A stretch of 64,000 nucleotides of DNA, taken from Dryas octopetala. Its lineage: Eukaryota; Streptophyta; Magnoliopsida; Rosales; Rosaceae. Under the pieces are notes generated by a model, which did no database searches, was not told the DNA's origin, and saw only the letters and a program-made list of their open reading frames with translations. The stretch covers positions 8,370,001 to 8,434,000 of the forward strand of contig OY992832.1 of the NCBI GenBank assembly GCA_963921425.1. Direction: 5' to 3'. Positions 1-12,735 of this stretch are shown piece by piece. How positions within the stretch are numbered: position 1 is the first letter of the stretch; each line of letters starts with the position of its first letter. A program made the position numbers and the translations under genes.

Positions 1-3000
1 TTTCAACTTTATGTCACCTCTCCAGCCCCATTCCCCCATAAATTTGGACGTCCTTTAGGCGCTAGGAGTGCCATCGATTATCTTTAGACTAAATTAATTA
101 AATTCTCAAGTTAATCCTTAGTAAAATGTGATGGGTGTATATTAATTAATTCCTATATATTGTAGGTAGCTTTGTAACACCAAACCTTGTAACAAACGGC
201 TAATAATTAATCAGAAATGACTCAGCAATCAGCACACTGTCGGTTGGGAATCACATACCACACCCATTGTCCCACTGGTATGGCCCTCCATCACCATGCA
301 TGATGCAGGCAGCCATAGCTAGAGGCCAGACTCAATTCAGCTTCAGTAACAAATAAGATCCTAATATTTGACCAGGAAAAAAAAAAACAAGATCCTAAAT
401 TTTTATTTTTATTTAATTTTTTTAAAAAAAGGTAAATGCTTTCTTTGACATTTTGTCTGGTTCTCAGACGTGTCAATCTGTTAGACCTTTCATCAGAGAA
501 ATGGAAACAAAAAATTGAAGTAGGTTGTCTTTGTCACCACCCTCCCAAAACAAACATCGACACACAATTACATTTTTATATCAAGCCTAATTAAGTACTT
601 ATTAATGTGCATACCATATGGCATAATAGCACAACCACCAAAAACCCTTAAAATATGAAACCTTTGGCTTTAAGATTATTCCTCTCTATCCACACTTCCA
701 CACCATCATCAGACAATTGAGACTATTTAAAATCATAAAACCTACAACCCCCATTTTCAAATCATGGAAAACAAGCAGTGTTGCTTAACTAACACCAATG
801 ATTAAAGTTGTAATTAATTAATTAATAAATAAAGCACATGATTAACACACCAATCTCTTTGTCGGGTGGCAAAAGCCAAAAGCAGGTAGCTAGGAATTAG
901 TCTCAAAATTGCCAAAAAAAAAAAAAAAAGGAATTGTAATAAAATTAGAGTGAGGTTAAAGAATCGAAGTGGTAAAGGGGACAAGGACAAGAGTACGTGT
1001 TGAACTGTTGACGATGTTGTTTTTCTAAATAAGCTTTTGGCGCAGATCTACTACTACTCCCACCTCACCTACCGATTCATTTGGCGGTGTCCCCACTGCG
1101 CTCGGCACAAAATATCGGCAGCTGATTTCGTTCGTGTACCTTGTCAGTTTTTTATGGATTTTTGACAACACATGGAGAAGAAATATATGTTTATGCTGTA
1201 CGTGCTCGATCCACCGTCGGTGCTGCTTGAGGAAGCCCCCACGAAAGTGAACCTTGTCAATATGTCATAGATACGCAGTGTGATCATGCATATATGCTAT
1301 TACTCAATCAAAAATTCACGCTCAAATTTGAAATTATCAGAGTAGCTAATTTACGTGTTTACGTTGTTTAGTTTGTATGTATGATAAAATTATATTTCTC
1401 ACATAAAAGTCCTTTTTATGTCAAATAATTTTGAGCTAAAACTAAAAGCACAACCTATTAGGAAGTATACCAATAATTCAAACCCGTTTTCTTCTTTTGT
1501 TTCGATCATCAACTTATAAAGGACAATGAACTTGGAAGACTTGTGGACCACAAGTTCAATAATAATAAAAAAAAAAAATTATTATTAAAACATGAAGAGA
1601 ATAAAAATTTGGGACCCATTGGCGGGAATTCGTGCGCATTGAATAATAAAAAAAAGAATAGTGCTGGTGGTTTGAAAGTAAGCAAGGGATAGAGACATAT
1701 ATAGAGTATAGCTAAGCATCTTTGAGAGATCGAAGGAGGAGGAACCAACCATTATTATACTTTAGTGCCTGACAAAATATTGTGACGTCTTTAATTAGGT
1801 CAGAAGGAGATCGACTCCGTCGTAATCAATTAATTAATTTGTGGGATCACTTAATTAACTAGGTTTCTCATCACTCATCGGTTAATTTGTGGACTCTGAT
1901 ACTTTTAATTACCCTATTGATGTTACAAATTTACAATACATACATAAAATCGTTTATGATACAAATATTGTATGCCATTTAAATAAATGTAATAATTTAC
2001 AAATTTATATCGAAAAGCGTGAATGTGCTATGAAATTTATAGTTTTTGGTGTTGGTAGTTTGGTACTATAAAATTTTTCCAGCACCAAAAACTTTGGAGG
2101 CGCCGAAACTTTTGAGCGATATATATTAGAAGTGATTGACATGCAATGTGAATGCATGTGCGTATACTGTACTTTATGAAATGAGATAATTTTTAATGCG
2201 GACACTACATCCTAAACAATCCCATCTAACGTGGAAGTCACACCAGAATATCATACATGGAAGATATATAAATGGAGAGGGTACTTGCTTGCTTAATTAA
2301 TTAATTGCTGCCTACTTTTTGAGTTTTGACAAGTCTAACCGTACACAACTAAGCTGCAGGTTAGGTACGGGACCCGGACAACTGTAATTGACAACATCAA
2401 CACCATGCATGCACCATGCTAGCTACCATTTGACTGAATATGTCATAATCCAAACAGATACCATCATTTATTGACACGTTTGGTCATGTTAGGACTAGCT
2501 CAAAAAAAATATATATATATATGTGACTATGTTTCATAGTGGTAATTTGTCTGGTTAAATAATTAAACATTATGTTGTTCAATTATAAATTAAAATAGTC
2601 AATTAGGTAAAATCATTTTATATATGTACGTGAGACTCAATTCCACAGCCTTACCCAAACTAATGCACTATTGGCTCAATTCTTCAACTTAATTTCAACT
2701 TAGGATTCCGCCATCACATTACTAGGTCAAGAGTTGACCTCATCATAAAATCAATTTCCTATTAATGAGTGGGAAAGCTATATGTACCTCAAGAAATATC
2801 ATAATCTTTAAGTAAGATTACATATATACAGAATAACATGAAATGTATTATTACATATAAAATTAAGCTTAACTTGTGTTTTGTTTTGTTTGTCGAAAGT
2901 TCATAATATAAATCAAGACTGTTGATTATATGAAATAGTATGTGTATGTACATTCACGATCTGACAACAAAAACTAGATATCATTGTTTATGATATATAT

Positions 3001-4690
3001 GCATGCATCTATACATTAAAGTGGTGGGAAATGCATGAGAGCAGAAGGGAAAGGTAATTGACACTAAATGTCGGTACACCCCGTACATGAAGAAGCTTGT
3101 TAAGATGATGAGAAGGGATCGAAAATTAAAGAATATATCATACGAACACCCACATGTTATTTGGGCCTACAAGGATTTCATGGCTAACCATCACAAGATT
3201 TTCACAGCCTATGAATGAATGAATTGTACCTCTGTAGTACTTGATTCATCAATTAATGCCTTGGGATCAGAGGTTCCTCTGTTTAGGATTCGGGCTCCAC
3301 TCGATATGACGGTTCATCTACAATATTGGCCAATTTAGTCATTGCAAACTATGAGTCTATGACGAATAAAAAGTTTACCTTGGACCTGTCTGCACCCAAA
3401 AACATATTTAATATCTTTTGCATTCACCACAATGAGTAGAAGCCATTAATTAGATCTCACAAATTTATAGGATAATGTGTATCACGATATAAGATCGATA
3501 TATAAATTATTTAGTTGTTATATTGTGAAAATTGAAGACATCTAGACATTTATCTCAAAATCAATTGGCAATGATAAGAGTAGTCCAAATTCTTATAAAC
3601 CACTAGTAAGACTCTCACATTTTCAATGTGAAATTTCTCTTAACAAAAATGACCACATAAAAGGATAAAAGTCTACATATATAATAAATTCATGATTCAG
3701 ATTTACAATGCAATATAGACATCTTATATATGCTTTATTTCATACCATTTGCATGTACAAGAAAAGATGAAAATTGCTTTGGGGGTTTGAAGTTTGAACA
3801 TGATAACAAGAGTGTGAAATTTGAAAGAAACATGGCGCTTAATTAGAAATTAGAACTTAGAAGTCAATAGTAATATTCCATAAGTAAAGAGAATGAGAAA
3901 GAAAGGGAAAGTTCCAATAAAGCATTATTGTATTTATTATTTATTGGGACTAGTAGCCAAAGTTTATCCTCAAGTTGAAGTTCATCGAGTCCCATCCCTT
4001 CCATGTAATAATAATAAAAAAAAAGTCTCATCCCTTTCATAAATTGAAGCCAAGATATTCTATATATCTCCTCTCTGTCAGAGAGAGGTAAGCTAGTAAG
4101 GTACCACGTACACTTTGGTACCATACAAGGCATAATGATAACATTATTTAGAGCTTCAATTATTGTCTATGCATGGCTAGCTAGATTAAATTATGTGTAC
4201 CATATTTTGGTACTATCTCTAAAATACAGTAACATTTTTATGGTAAATTCACCAACCCTAGAAGGTTGATTTGTAACATTAATTCCTCCAAGTACTCTTG
4301 GAGTGTCCTTTAGGCAACTGTTAGAATAGTTTTACCCCCTCAAAAAATGCCAAAAGCCTCATACTATAAAAAATAATAATAATAATAATAATAAACATTT
4401 AATATGATCTACCATACAAGCTAGAGATCACAAAGCTAATTTTAAAAGAATTTTGGCGGTATCCTAGCTCCCTCCTAAAGGCTACAGCATCTTTTATTTT
4501 CCGAATAAAAAAACCAGCCTTGGTCGTGTGGTGGCTAGCGGTTACCCATCGATTCAGAATGTTCCAAGATGGTCACCAAAACATTCGCTTAATTGGAAAA
4601 AGAAAAAAAAAAATATATATATATATACCTGATTTACATTTTACACTGACTCACACAGACACAAACTCTCACACGTACGTATTCATATTG
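1..4690. other. Intergenic, no gene recognised
   Basis: AT-rich DNA with scattered homopolymers and short microsatellites. Open frames are short, lack recognisable domains and mostly run through low-complexity sequence. An (AAT)n tract lies near 4372-4393 and an (AT)n run near 4612-4626. A short hairpin at 2041-2093 is listed separately. The last few hundred bases are presumably the upstream region of the patatin-like gene. Confidence 0.7.
2041..2093. repeat. Short inverted repeat (hairpin)
   Basis: AGTTTTTGGTGTTGG at 2041-2055 is complementary to CCAGCACCAAAAACT at 2079-2093 with one G:T-type mismatch, leaving a 23-base loop. There is no gene around it. It may be the core of an old MITE; the arms are far shorter than a typical microRNA precursor. 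Confidence 0.55.
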
Positions 4691-4695
4691 ACAAC

Positions 4696-4703
4696 TATAA
4701 AAA
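4696..4703 (+). promoter_or_regulatory. Likely TATA box of the patatin-like gene
   Basis: TATAAAAA lies about 155 bases upstream of the ATG at 4857 in otherwise mixed sequence. This spacing fits a plant core promoter with a 5' leader of roughly 120 bases. Confidence 0.6.
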
Positions 4704-4856
4704 CCCACATAGTGGCTTGTGCCTATCCATCTTCATCAACAACATCGATCCATCACTTCCTTCTTCAACTAGCTAGCTATTATCAGTAGTCAACTCTAGG
4801 CTTACCTAAAACAACACCAAAAGTTTCAGTACGGTTCGCATTAAAAGTACCCAAAT

Positions 4857-6567
4857 ATGGCGGCAAAGTCCACATCTCACTCTCCCATGCTCAACATTGA
4901 TGATGATTCCAACTTGGTCGATGTCGACAAGCTCTCCTACGAAATCTTCTCCATTCTCGAAAACAAGTTCCTCTTCGGCTACAACGACGACGTTTGCGAC
5001 CAGCCAAAAACCCCTAAGCAGCAACCCCTTTCCAACACTACCACTACTCCTCTCCATCACATGCAGTCCAGCAAACACTTCACCGGCAAGGTCCGAATCC
5101 TCACCATTGACGCCGCCGGCGCCACCGACGGCATTCTCGCCGCCAAGTCCCTCGCTCACCTCGAGTCCTGCCTCCGCCGCAAGTCCGGCAACTCCCACGC
5201 CTCCGTCTCCGACTACTTCGACGTCGTCGCTGGCTCCGGTGCCGGCGGCATTATTGCCGCTCTGCTCTTCACTCGATCCAGAGATGGATCGGGCCGCCCG
5301 ATGTTCACAGCTCAGGAAGCGCTCGACTTCCTCCTCGGCAACCGCCGCAAGATCTTCAGGTCGTCATCTCCGGCCGGGATTCTCCGGCGATTTTTCCGGC
5401 CGGCGAAGTCGGCCGAGAGGGAGAAGCTCTTCCGCAAGACGTTCGGCGACCAGTGCAGCCTCAAGGACACGCTCAAGTCGGTGTTGATCCCTTGCTACGA
5501 CCTCTCCTCCCGCGCACCGTTCTTGTTCTCGCGAGCGGACGCCGTGGAGATGGACGGCTACGATTTCAAGATGAAGGACGTGTGCGCCGCCACGTCAGCG
5601 CATCCCGCGGTGGAAATGATGTCCGTGGACGGGAGGACGAAGATCATGGCCGTCGATGGCGGAATCGCCATGAACAATCCGACGGCTGCGGCTATTACGC
5701 ACGTGCTGAATAACAAGCAGGAGTTTCCGTTCTGTACTGGCGTTGAGGATCTCCTGGTGGTGTCACTTGGAAATGGCGAGTCGGAGTTCGGAAATTCGTC
5801 ACAATCAGACTGCCTAAGGATCGCGGGTGAAGGAGCTTCGGACTTGGTAAGAATTAATTCTCAATTTTCTTTTTTAAAATTTTTACTCGTTTTTTTTTTT
5901 TGTCAGTAATAATTTTACTTGTTACGGGTTTTACATGAATTTCATAAATTGAATTTTAATATGATTATTAATTAACTGTTCTTGTACTATATGTACGGTG
6001 GTTGGGGTGGCATATATGATAAATGTGCCACCTAATTATTAACTACATGATTTTCTTTTGTTAAAATAAATAAGGAGTTGTTTGTGCAATATTCTTAAAG
6101 CATATTAAGTTGGTGCTCAATTAATTTAATTCATTTTTAATGAGTAGGTGAGCTCTCACTAATCATCATTTATCTTTTTTCCAAAATTAAAGGTTGATCA
6201 AGCTGTTTCCATGGCGTTTGGGCAATCTCGAGCAAGCAATTATGTTCGCGTGCAAGCCAATGGCATCATAGCAAAGAGCTATGAGCGGGACCTGCACGCG
6301 GACAACAACAAAAAGGTGGACATGTTGGTGGTGATTGACAAAATGTTAGCGCAAAAAAATGTGGAGTCCGTACTTTTTGAAGGAAAGAAAATGGTGGAGA
6401 GCACGAATTTGGAGAAGATTGAATTGTTTGCCGGGGAGGTGATTAAGGAAGAAGAGAGGAGAAAAACCAACATTTTACCGACTGTGGTGTTGAAGCAGAC
6501 TTCGTCCTCCTCACCCAGAACATCATCTGCCACCACCCTATCGAGTCTATCATCGTCAACATGTTAA
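4857..6567 (+). CDS. Patatin-like protein, pPLAIII type (2 exons)
   Basis: Probable patatin-related acyl hydrolase of the pPLAIII group (Arabidopsis PLP6-PLP9 type), a family linked to membrane lipid turnover and cell growth. Exons 4857-5846 and 6193-6567 join in phase 0 (GACTTG|gtaaga ... aaag|GTTGAT), giving 454 aa, normal for this group. The patatin domain begins near residue 77 (RILTIDAAGATDG, oxyanion-type loop). The nucleophile elbow at residues 126-130 is GSGAG: the serine of canonical GxSxG is replaced by glycine, as is known for pPLAIII proteins. The catalytic-dyad Asp is present as DGG at 267-269, followed by IAMNNPTAAA. The C-terminal tail is Ser/Thr-rich. Exon 1 is strikingly GC-rich for this window. 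Hydrolase activity with this elbow cannot be judged from sequence. Confidence 0.93.
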
Positions 6568-8404
6568 TCAATTAGTCTTAAATCTTAATACCTAATTATT
6601 AAGCTCCAGTAATTATATGTGTAATGTTCTATGTTTTGCATTCTTAGCCGCTCGTGATGCTGAATGAAATTAAGGTAGCTAGCTAGCATCCGAGTCTGAG
6701 CTGAGCTGCTGAGTTCGATCATTTGATTTTTATTCTTAAAGTTTGTTCAGTAGTTGGTCAATGTATATGTATGATAGCATGGTGTTTGTGTATACCAAAT
6801 TGCAATGAAGGCACAACCAGTTTTCTGTACTAAATGTTTTGTTTGATTCCATTGGGGTCCTCTTATATGATTAATCATCTAGCTTTAAATTGTAATTGCA
6901 CCTTATCTTTGGGTTTTGGTAAAGGGATGGGGCTAACATGTCAGACTTTACTATAAATTAGTACTCTTCCATACCTAAAACTTTAAATTCCTGAACAATC
7001 GTTAGATTAAAATGAGAATTTTTTGGTAGGGGCAGGTAGTCGTACCACATGTATATATAGTGCGACCTATAATAATATACTGACATGTGTAATTATTTCA
7101 AATAAAGTTTACAGTTTTAAAAATACACATGGCATATAAGCTATTAATATGTTTTTTCCTAATAAATTTAAGATTTATTTTTCGATTCATCCTTGAAGTT
7201 GAATACCTTATTCAATAATTATTTTTACCCAATCCATAGGAATCAATAAAAAAGGCAAATCTCTTATAATACACAAAATTTGACTCAATTATATGGTGCA
7301 ACATTAAATGATATGACATGTGTACTTATTTCAAGTAAAATTTACAATTTTAAAAATAAATAGTACATATGACACTGTAGTGATAAGCATACACATAATC
7401 AGACAGTTCTATTTAAAAATTTCTAAATTAAAAATACCATCTTATCTAACCCTCTTCCTCTTCCTACCTCGCACCAAAGTCAGCATGATGATCAGATTTG
7501 GCTAATACAACATTTTAGATGTGTTTAAGGACTTAGCTAATTTAATTGAGGCTGTGATGGGCAAATTTAATTGAGGCCTATTTGGTAGCAACTAGAGAAT
7601 GAGTAATGAGTGGGAGGCCTTAATTATTTTTTTATTTTTATTTTTTGTGTGGGTACATTTTGTTACAAAGGGGATCTAGGCCCAAGGAAAGCACAAACTA
7701 AGGGCTTGTTTGGTATTCTATTCAAAAACAAAAAAACAAGTTTTAGTCAAAAAAACGTATTTGGTAAACCATTTTTAAAAACAGTTTTTAGAAAAAAAAA
7801 TTCAAAAACATGTCTCTTTTTAAAAATGATAAAACATCGTTTTTCTCATTTTTTTTTTACACTTCTTTTTTTCTTAGATGTCATCATTTTTTAAATTTAA
7901 AAATTGTTTTCAAATTTCATACCAAACACGTTTTCAAATTTTAAAAATTGATTTTGAAAAATCACATTTAAAAAAAAAATCTTAATTTTTGAAAAAAAAA
8001 TTTGAGTTGGATACCAAATGGGCCTAAGAAACTAAAGCAAGCATGCACTGATGGGCCTGACAACACCACTAAGGTCCGCATGGACGAAGTCAAGAAGTGG
8101 ATCCGGGGCAACTTAAAACAACCGAGCCCATAATCCATAATTCCATATCATGCTCAAGAGTGCTTTCTATTTCAAATCAGACTGAAAAAGAGAATAGCTT
8201 GTATGGTTGGGTTCCAAATTCCACTCCTAAAAAGAAAATAAGGGAATTAGGTCGGTTCGTCGGTCGCCGACTTACTGTTCAATTGATATGAATTGAATTC
8301 TATTTGTATTTAACTAAAAATTAGATCACAAAAAAACAAGAGAGTCACAGAGGAGGCGGCAGGAACAGGAAGGCAAGGCCTCTCTCCTCTCTGGGTACGT
8401 AGTA
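6568..8404. other. Intergenic with 3' flank and a MITE
   Basis: The 3' flank of the patatin-like gene is followed by AT-rich sequence. An imperfect direct repeat of about 75 bases occurs at roughly 7076-7150 and 7312-7385 (shared stretches CATGTGTA.TTATTTCAA and TTTTAAAAATA). A hAT-like MITE occupies about 7702-8028. No gene is recognisable. Confidence 0.6.
7702..8028. mobile_element. hAT-like non-autonomous element (MITE)
   Basis: The left end reads GGGCTTGTTTGGTAT and the right end ATACCAAATGGGCC, an imperfect terminal inverted repeat. The interior is extremely AT-rich and partly self-complementary. AAACTAA occurs on both sides (7695-7701 and 8029-8035), but the exact element edge and duplication length are uncertain. 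There is no coding capacity. Confidence 0.55.
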
Positions 8405-10713
8405 ATGTCATCGTCAACACAATCTCAGACAACGCAAAAACTGCATGCTGATAAAGGTAATGCTGTAATGGAAGTTTTTAGTTTCTTCTCTGAAAGGTAG
8501 TGACTAGTGGGGTACTAAAAGCTCTTACGTTTCAGGTGCTTCCAGTATTGGGTCTCAGGATTTTGGTCAGGACAGCTCCAATGCTGACAGTGATGTCTCA
8601 GACAGCCTCTCTGATATTGACGATGCTGAGGTATATATTGCTTTTTGTCTAACTTGTTTACCTTAATCAGCACTTTCCTTTTATATGGATATTTCCTTGC
8701 TTTTAAACTTTTAATTGAGAAACAGAAGCTTGAAGCTCAATAAGTTCAATGAGTTATTATAAATGTTGAAGGCTCTTCGAATTACTAGAAATCGGACCTT
8801 TATGCCTATTTCCTTTCTGCTAAGCCAAAGAACCATATACATGAAAGTCCTTCACTTTGAGTTAGTCTTTTCTTGCCCTTCTGGTGTAAAATGGATATCT
8901 GCTTTCTTCAAGATCACTTCCATCATATCCACTTGGTATAGAGCATGGTCTTAAACTTAACTTTCGGCTGCTGTCATTGATTTAGATTTTTAAATGATTA
9001 TTGTTTCAAATTTCTTATCTATAAAATTTTGACATGGAAGATTTCTTATGCTTTATAGCTTGTTCAATACCTTAACAACAAGGAGGAGGCACTGTATAAA
9101 AGCATCATTTGGGAAGTAATGAACAGGGATTATGTTAAGGTAATGCCTTTGCAAGTCCATATATTTTAACAAATGTGTGTGTACAAGGATTTGGTGTAAT
9201 GCAAAGGTTTTCTTAGTTTCTGTTTGCCCCACGAGTTTTTAGATTGGAAAACAATGAGACTATGATCATGAGTCATGACCATCATATGTACATTTTACAC
9301 TTCCTTGCGTATGGCTTTTATGTTTCACTTGGTGAAGAAAATAAATAGTCTATATATGATTGAAAATCGATCCAAGTCCTTTTATATTATCTGTTTATGT
9401 CAAGGTTTCGTCTCAGAAATTTAGGCACATGATATGCAGCTAGAATAAGAGCCTGTTTGTTTATACTTGAAAATGCATCGAGCTGAGTGATATGTTCTTG
9501 CTCTCTTTCCTCCACTCTTTGCCTCTTTATTTTCCCTTTTCTCCTTAGCTCTGTAATTGTTCAGAAAATCTTAAAATCACTTTATTCCTTTTCATGTATC
9601 TTTGCAGTCTTTGAACGGAAAAAGCACATTTTCTTCTGAACTGTAATTAGAGTCACACTTGCTTACAAGGTTGTATTTGAATGCTGGATAACTGTTTTGC
9701 AACTTTGAAAATTGAAATGACAAGTTTTATTGTCAATTTAGCGGCTTATGATTTATTTTATAGTTTAGCTCCTTTGACTCGGTGTTTGTTTTACTGCCAG
9801 CATTGAGTCTTATTTAATTCTATCTACAACTTTCAAATTTGGCAGGGAAAGAGTAAAAAACGAGCGAGAAAAGCCAAGAAAGCTGCTCCTGCAAAAAAAG
9901 CAGCCAAAATTTCTACTGAGATAGATAATAAGAAGGTAAGTTAATGAGCTGGTGGATGGCTAAAAGTTTCTTAATTTTGCTCTGTTGCAGTTTAAATTAT
10001 GAGCAGAGCGGTAATCCTCTTTGCTAGCATGAAAACATTAGTCAGGTACAATTGAATCTCAACCTAGTCATTAGAAAGGGGCACGACAAATTATTCCTCG
10101 TCATCCCATATTCTGTATTTTCCCCGTCAGTTATTGCATTATCATGGAAAAAAAAAAGTGACATAAGTTATATTTGTATACTTTTCATGCAATGTTACTT
10201 ATCCTACCTATAATCTATTTAACATTCCTCAGTTTAAGAGAAATTGATGTGGGATTTATGTTCTTGCAGAGGCTGAGTTCAAAAATCAACTATGATGTCT
10301 TGAAGAAATTAAACGAAGAAGATGTAAGTCTGTTTTTGCTGGCTTATGTTACAGTCATTCTTGCATTATTCATAGCTGTGCAATTCCCATGTTATGTCTT
10401 GTCTACAGGTCTTCAATGCATCTCAAATTTGCATCACCTAATCTTTTCTTCCATGTGTATAAAACAGGGTAATTATGCACCGGGACTCGAAAAAGGCAGA
10501 GAGTCCAATTGTGGCAGTCATGGTGATATGCAGCACTCGAATGAGAAATTCAACAGGGTAGCACACAATTCTGGAGGCAGTTGTGATGATGAATTTGATG
10601 AAGAAAATGCGTACAGTGAAGAGGCTGAAGCCGGACAAGACTACGGTGATGATACATATCTTGCGAATGATGATTATAATGGATACAGTGATGAGGAGTA
10701 CGATTTCTTTTAA
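8405..10713 (+). CDS. Truncated BRF1-like gene (TFIIIB C-terminal region, 6 exons)
   Basis: Resembles the C-terminal part of BRF1, the TFIIB-related subunit of TFIIIB that bridges TBP and RNA polymerase III. Exons: 8405-8456, 8536-8630, 9059-9139, 9846-9935, 10270-10323 and 10468-10713. All junctions are GT-AG and keep frame, giving 205 aa. Visible: a Ser/Asp stretch ending SLSDIDDAE, then YLNNKEEALYKSIIWEVMNRDYV, a Lys/Ala-rich stretch, then RLSSKINYDVLKKL, which are the conserved BRF1 homology II blocks that bind TBP, and an acidic tail. Full BRF1 proteins are about three times longer and start with a zinc ribbon and two cyclin folds; none of these is seen upstream. Introns survive, so this is a DNA-level partial copy, not a retrocopy. 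It could be a pseudogene or encode a TBP-binding fragment. The ATG choice is inferred. Confidence 0.7.
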
Positions 10714-10864
10714 CAATTCTACACATTTTTTTTAATCATTGAGTTGCATCATGTAACGATCCTGAAGGTTAAGTAATTAAACCTTCTGCTTTTTGACAAT
10801 CTTTTTGAGTAGTATTGACTGGTTCTTTTACCATTGGTATCAATCTAAGGAGAAATTCAATAGA

Positions 10865-12255
10865 GTGTTGCTTGCATTTCAAACTGTATGAATCATACAA
10901 TGAACCCAAACTTGTTATAGGAACACTGAACACTGACTGACAACACAAACAGCCTTCCCAAATCACAATAATTCTATACATAAAAGTCTGAGGACAAATT
11001 CAATTGAACATTGCTTGAATGTCAAACTGTGCATTATACACAGCTGTTCAGAGTTTACTAGAGAAAGCAAGGTACTTGGTATGGCGGCCCTGAGCAACAA
11101 TTTTCCCAGTCGTCTTCTTCCTGAACTCAACACTGGCAACACCAACAGTCTTCCCAACCCTCAAAGCCTTGGCCTCAACCTCAATCTCCTCACCAGGGTA
11201 TGCAGCATCCAAGTAAGAAACGTTGATCTCCACAGAAACTCCTTGCTGGGGGGCTCCGGCTGTGAGGATTGCCGCCGTCCCCACCAAATCCACAAACGTT
11301 GCGGTGGCTCCGCCGTGTAAGAAATTGCCCCCATTCAGCAGACGAGGGGGTACTTTGAAGGAGCAGACAATACGACCGCGTTCGATGTGATCGACTTTCA
11401 GGCCTTCCATGATTAGGGACTCGAAAAACCTGTCTGGCAGCTCATCCATGGCGGCTGCGGTTTCGCCGTCTTTCAATAGGTACTTCCTCGCTGACTCCAT
11501 ATCTGATTTTCTCAGTTTGCTTCTTTCTTTCACTTCACTTCACTCCTCTTCCATTAAACTACCCAGAATCCAAAATCTAGAAACAAATATGAAAAAGGAA
11601 ACTTTCTCTCAAATATTTTCTGAGAACCCAAACACCTAAACCCACGCGCAGTTTATACAAAAACCCAGATCGGATTACAAATTCCTCGATTAAAATTAAA
11701 CCCAGTTCATCAATTCCCTTAAATCGGACAAATAATTAAAGAGAGAAAATTTATTGTAGTAAAGCAATAAGCTTTCGTAAAGCAATAAGCTTTCTGAAAC
11801 AAACACAAAAATCAGGGAAAGAGAGCTGAGTAAATAAACAAAAAGCTATAAGCTGAATGAATAACAGAGAGAGATCTGAACCTTGGGGCCGCCAGCTCCT
11901 CAGCTGTGTCTTTCTCGCCGACGCACTACTGACGCAGTGTTAGCGTGGGACATGCTGACAAATATGACAAGATAGGATATTTTTGGTAATTGTAAATTTG
12001 GACCTAAACAAAATTTAAAAATTAAATAAACAGCGAATAATAAATCCAAAACCGAGTGGCCCAAATTCATAAGCAGACTAGGCCGAACTGGGTAGGCCAT
12101 CCAACAGCGCAATTCGATTCTCTGTAACCATGGCCCCGTTCACAGGTCCAACTTCTCTTGAGTAGTGTTCATCATATTTACATTTACAAATGTTTTGATA
12201 CTAATACGACATGTTTATTATTTGTGTTCAGCATATCGTGTCAAGAAATAGTCAA
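10865..12255. repeat. Segmental duplication, copy 1 (thioesterase unit)
   Basis: This segment matches 15507-16877 almost base for base, including non-coding flanks, with scattered substitutions and an indel near 11765-11795. The left edge begins at GTGTTGCTTGCATTT. The right edge is at GTCAA, where copy 1 switches to receptor-kinase 3' flank and copy 2 to unrelated DNA. The near identity outside coding sequence implies a recent copy. Confidence 0.92.
11048..11500 (-). CDS. Acyl-CoA thioesterase, ACOT13-like hotdog fold (copy 1)
   Basis: Predicted to hydrolyse acyl-CoA thioesters; a PaaI/ACOT13 (THEM2)-type hotdog protein. The ATG at 11500 gives 150 aa (MESARKYLL...), a usual length; reading further upstream would need a GTG start. 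The family active-site region is visible as NGGNFLHGGATATFVDLVGT: the Asn and HGG of the substrate loop and the Asp that acts as general base in THEM2-type enzymes. The rest shows the hotdog strand pattern (VSVEINVSYLDAAYPGEEIEVEA). No transit peptide is obvious and the C-terminus SSKL is close to, but not a textbook, peroxisomal signal, so location is open. Coding is intronless. The deduced protein is identical to that of the second copy. Confidence 0.9.
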   Translation of the reverse strand: MESARKYLLKDGETAAAMDELPDRFFESLIMEGLKVDHIERGRIVCSFKVPPRLLNGGNFLHGGATATFVDLVGTAAILTAGAPQQGVSVEINVSYLDAAYPGEEIEVEAKALRVGKTVGVASVEFRKKTTGKIVAQGRHTKYLAFSSKL

Positions 12256-12735
12256 GAGAAGCTTGTGCTTCTCTTTGTGCCTTTATGTTTCTACTACTTC
12301 TAGTTCTGCAATCGTGATGTACGTAAAATGAGATGCATCTGGATATTCTTTTTTATTTTGTTCTTATGTGGATTGAGTAAATATAATAAAAGAACGCTGA
12401 AACGATTGAGTAAATATAATATGAATGTCCCGTTGTTATATTTTCCCTCACTTATAATTTATGAAATTTACTATTTTGATGCTATTCAAACATTGCAAAA
12501 TACAATTAAATAATATAATGAAACAAAATAGAGTTCCTACTTTGGGTATTTTAAAAACCTATTTTAATATTTAAGCTTAGCCTCATTTTAAATATCTAAT
12601 TCAAATATTTACAATAGTTTAATTTTTGAAATAATTAAATATATATATAGTTTAACGAATATGAAAAATTATTAAAATATTAAGATTTACAATAATTTGC
12701 AACTATGGAGTTGCAACTGGCAATCCCTATTCAAA
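12256..12735 (+). repeat. Receptor-kinase 3' flank relic
   Basis: From AGCTTGTGCTTCTC onward this matches the 3' UTR and downstream flank of the first receptor kinase gene (27086-27430) and then the sequence beyond the MULE-like insertion (from 31455). No kinase coding sequence precedes it; the thioesterase segment does. It marks a breakpoint where a kinase gene body has been lost or replaced. Confidence 0.8.

Noticed and set aside
4806-5198. Antisense open frame across the patatin exon
   Set aside because: A by-product of the GC-rich sense codons; Gly/Val/Glu-rich with no family resemblance.
11501-11533. N-terminal extension of the thioesterase (KERSKLRKSD)
   Set aside because: Needs a GTG start; the ATG at 11500 gives the normal family length.
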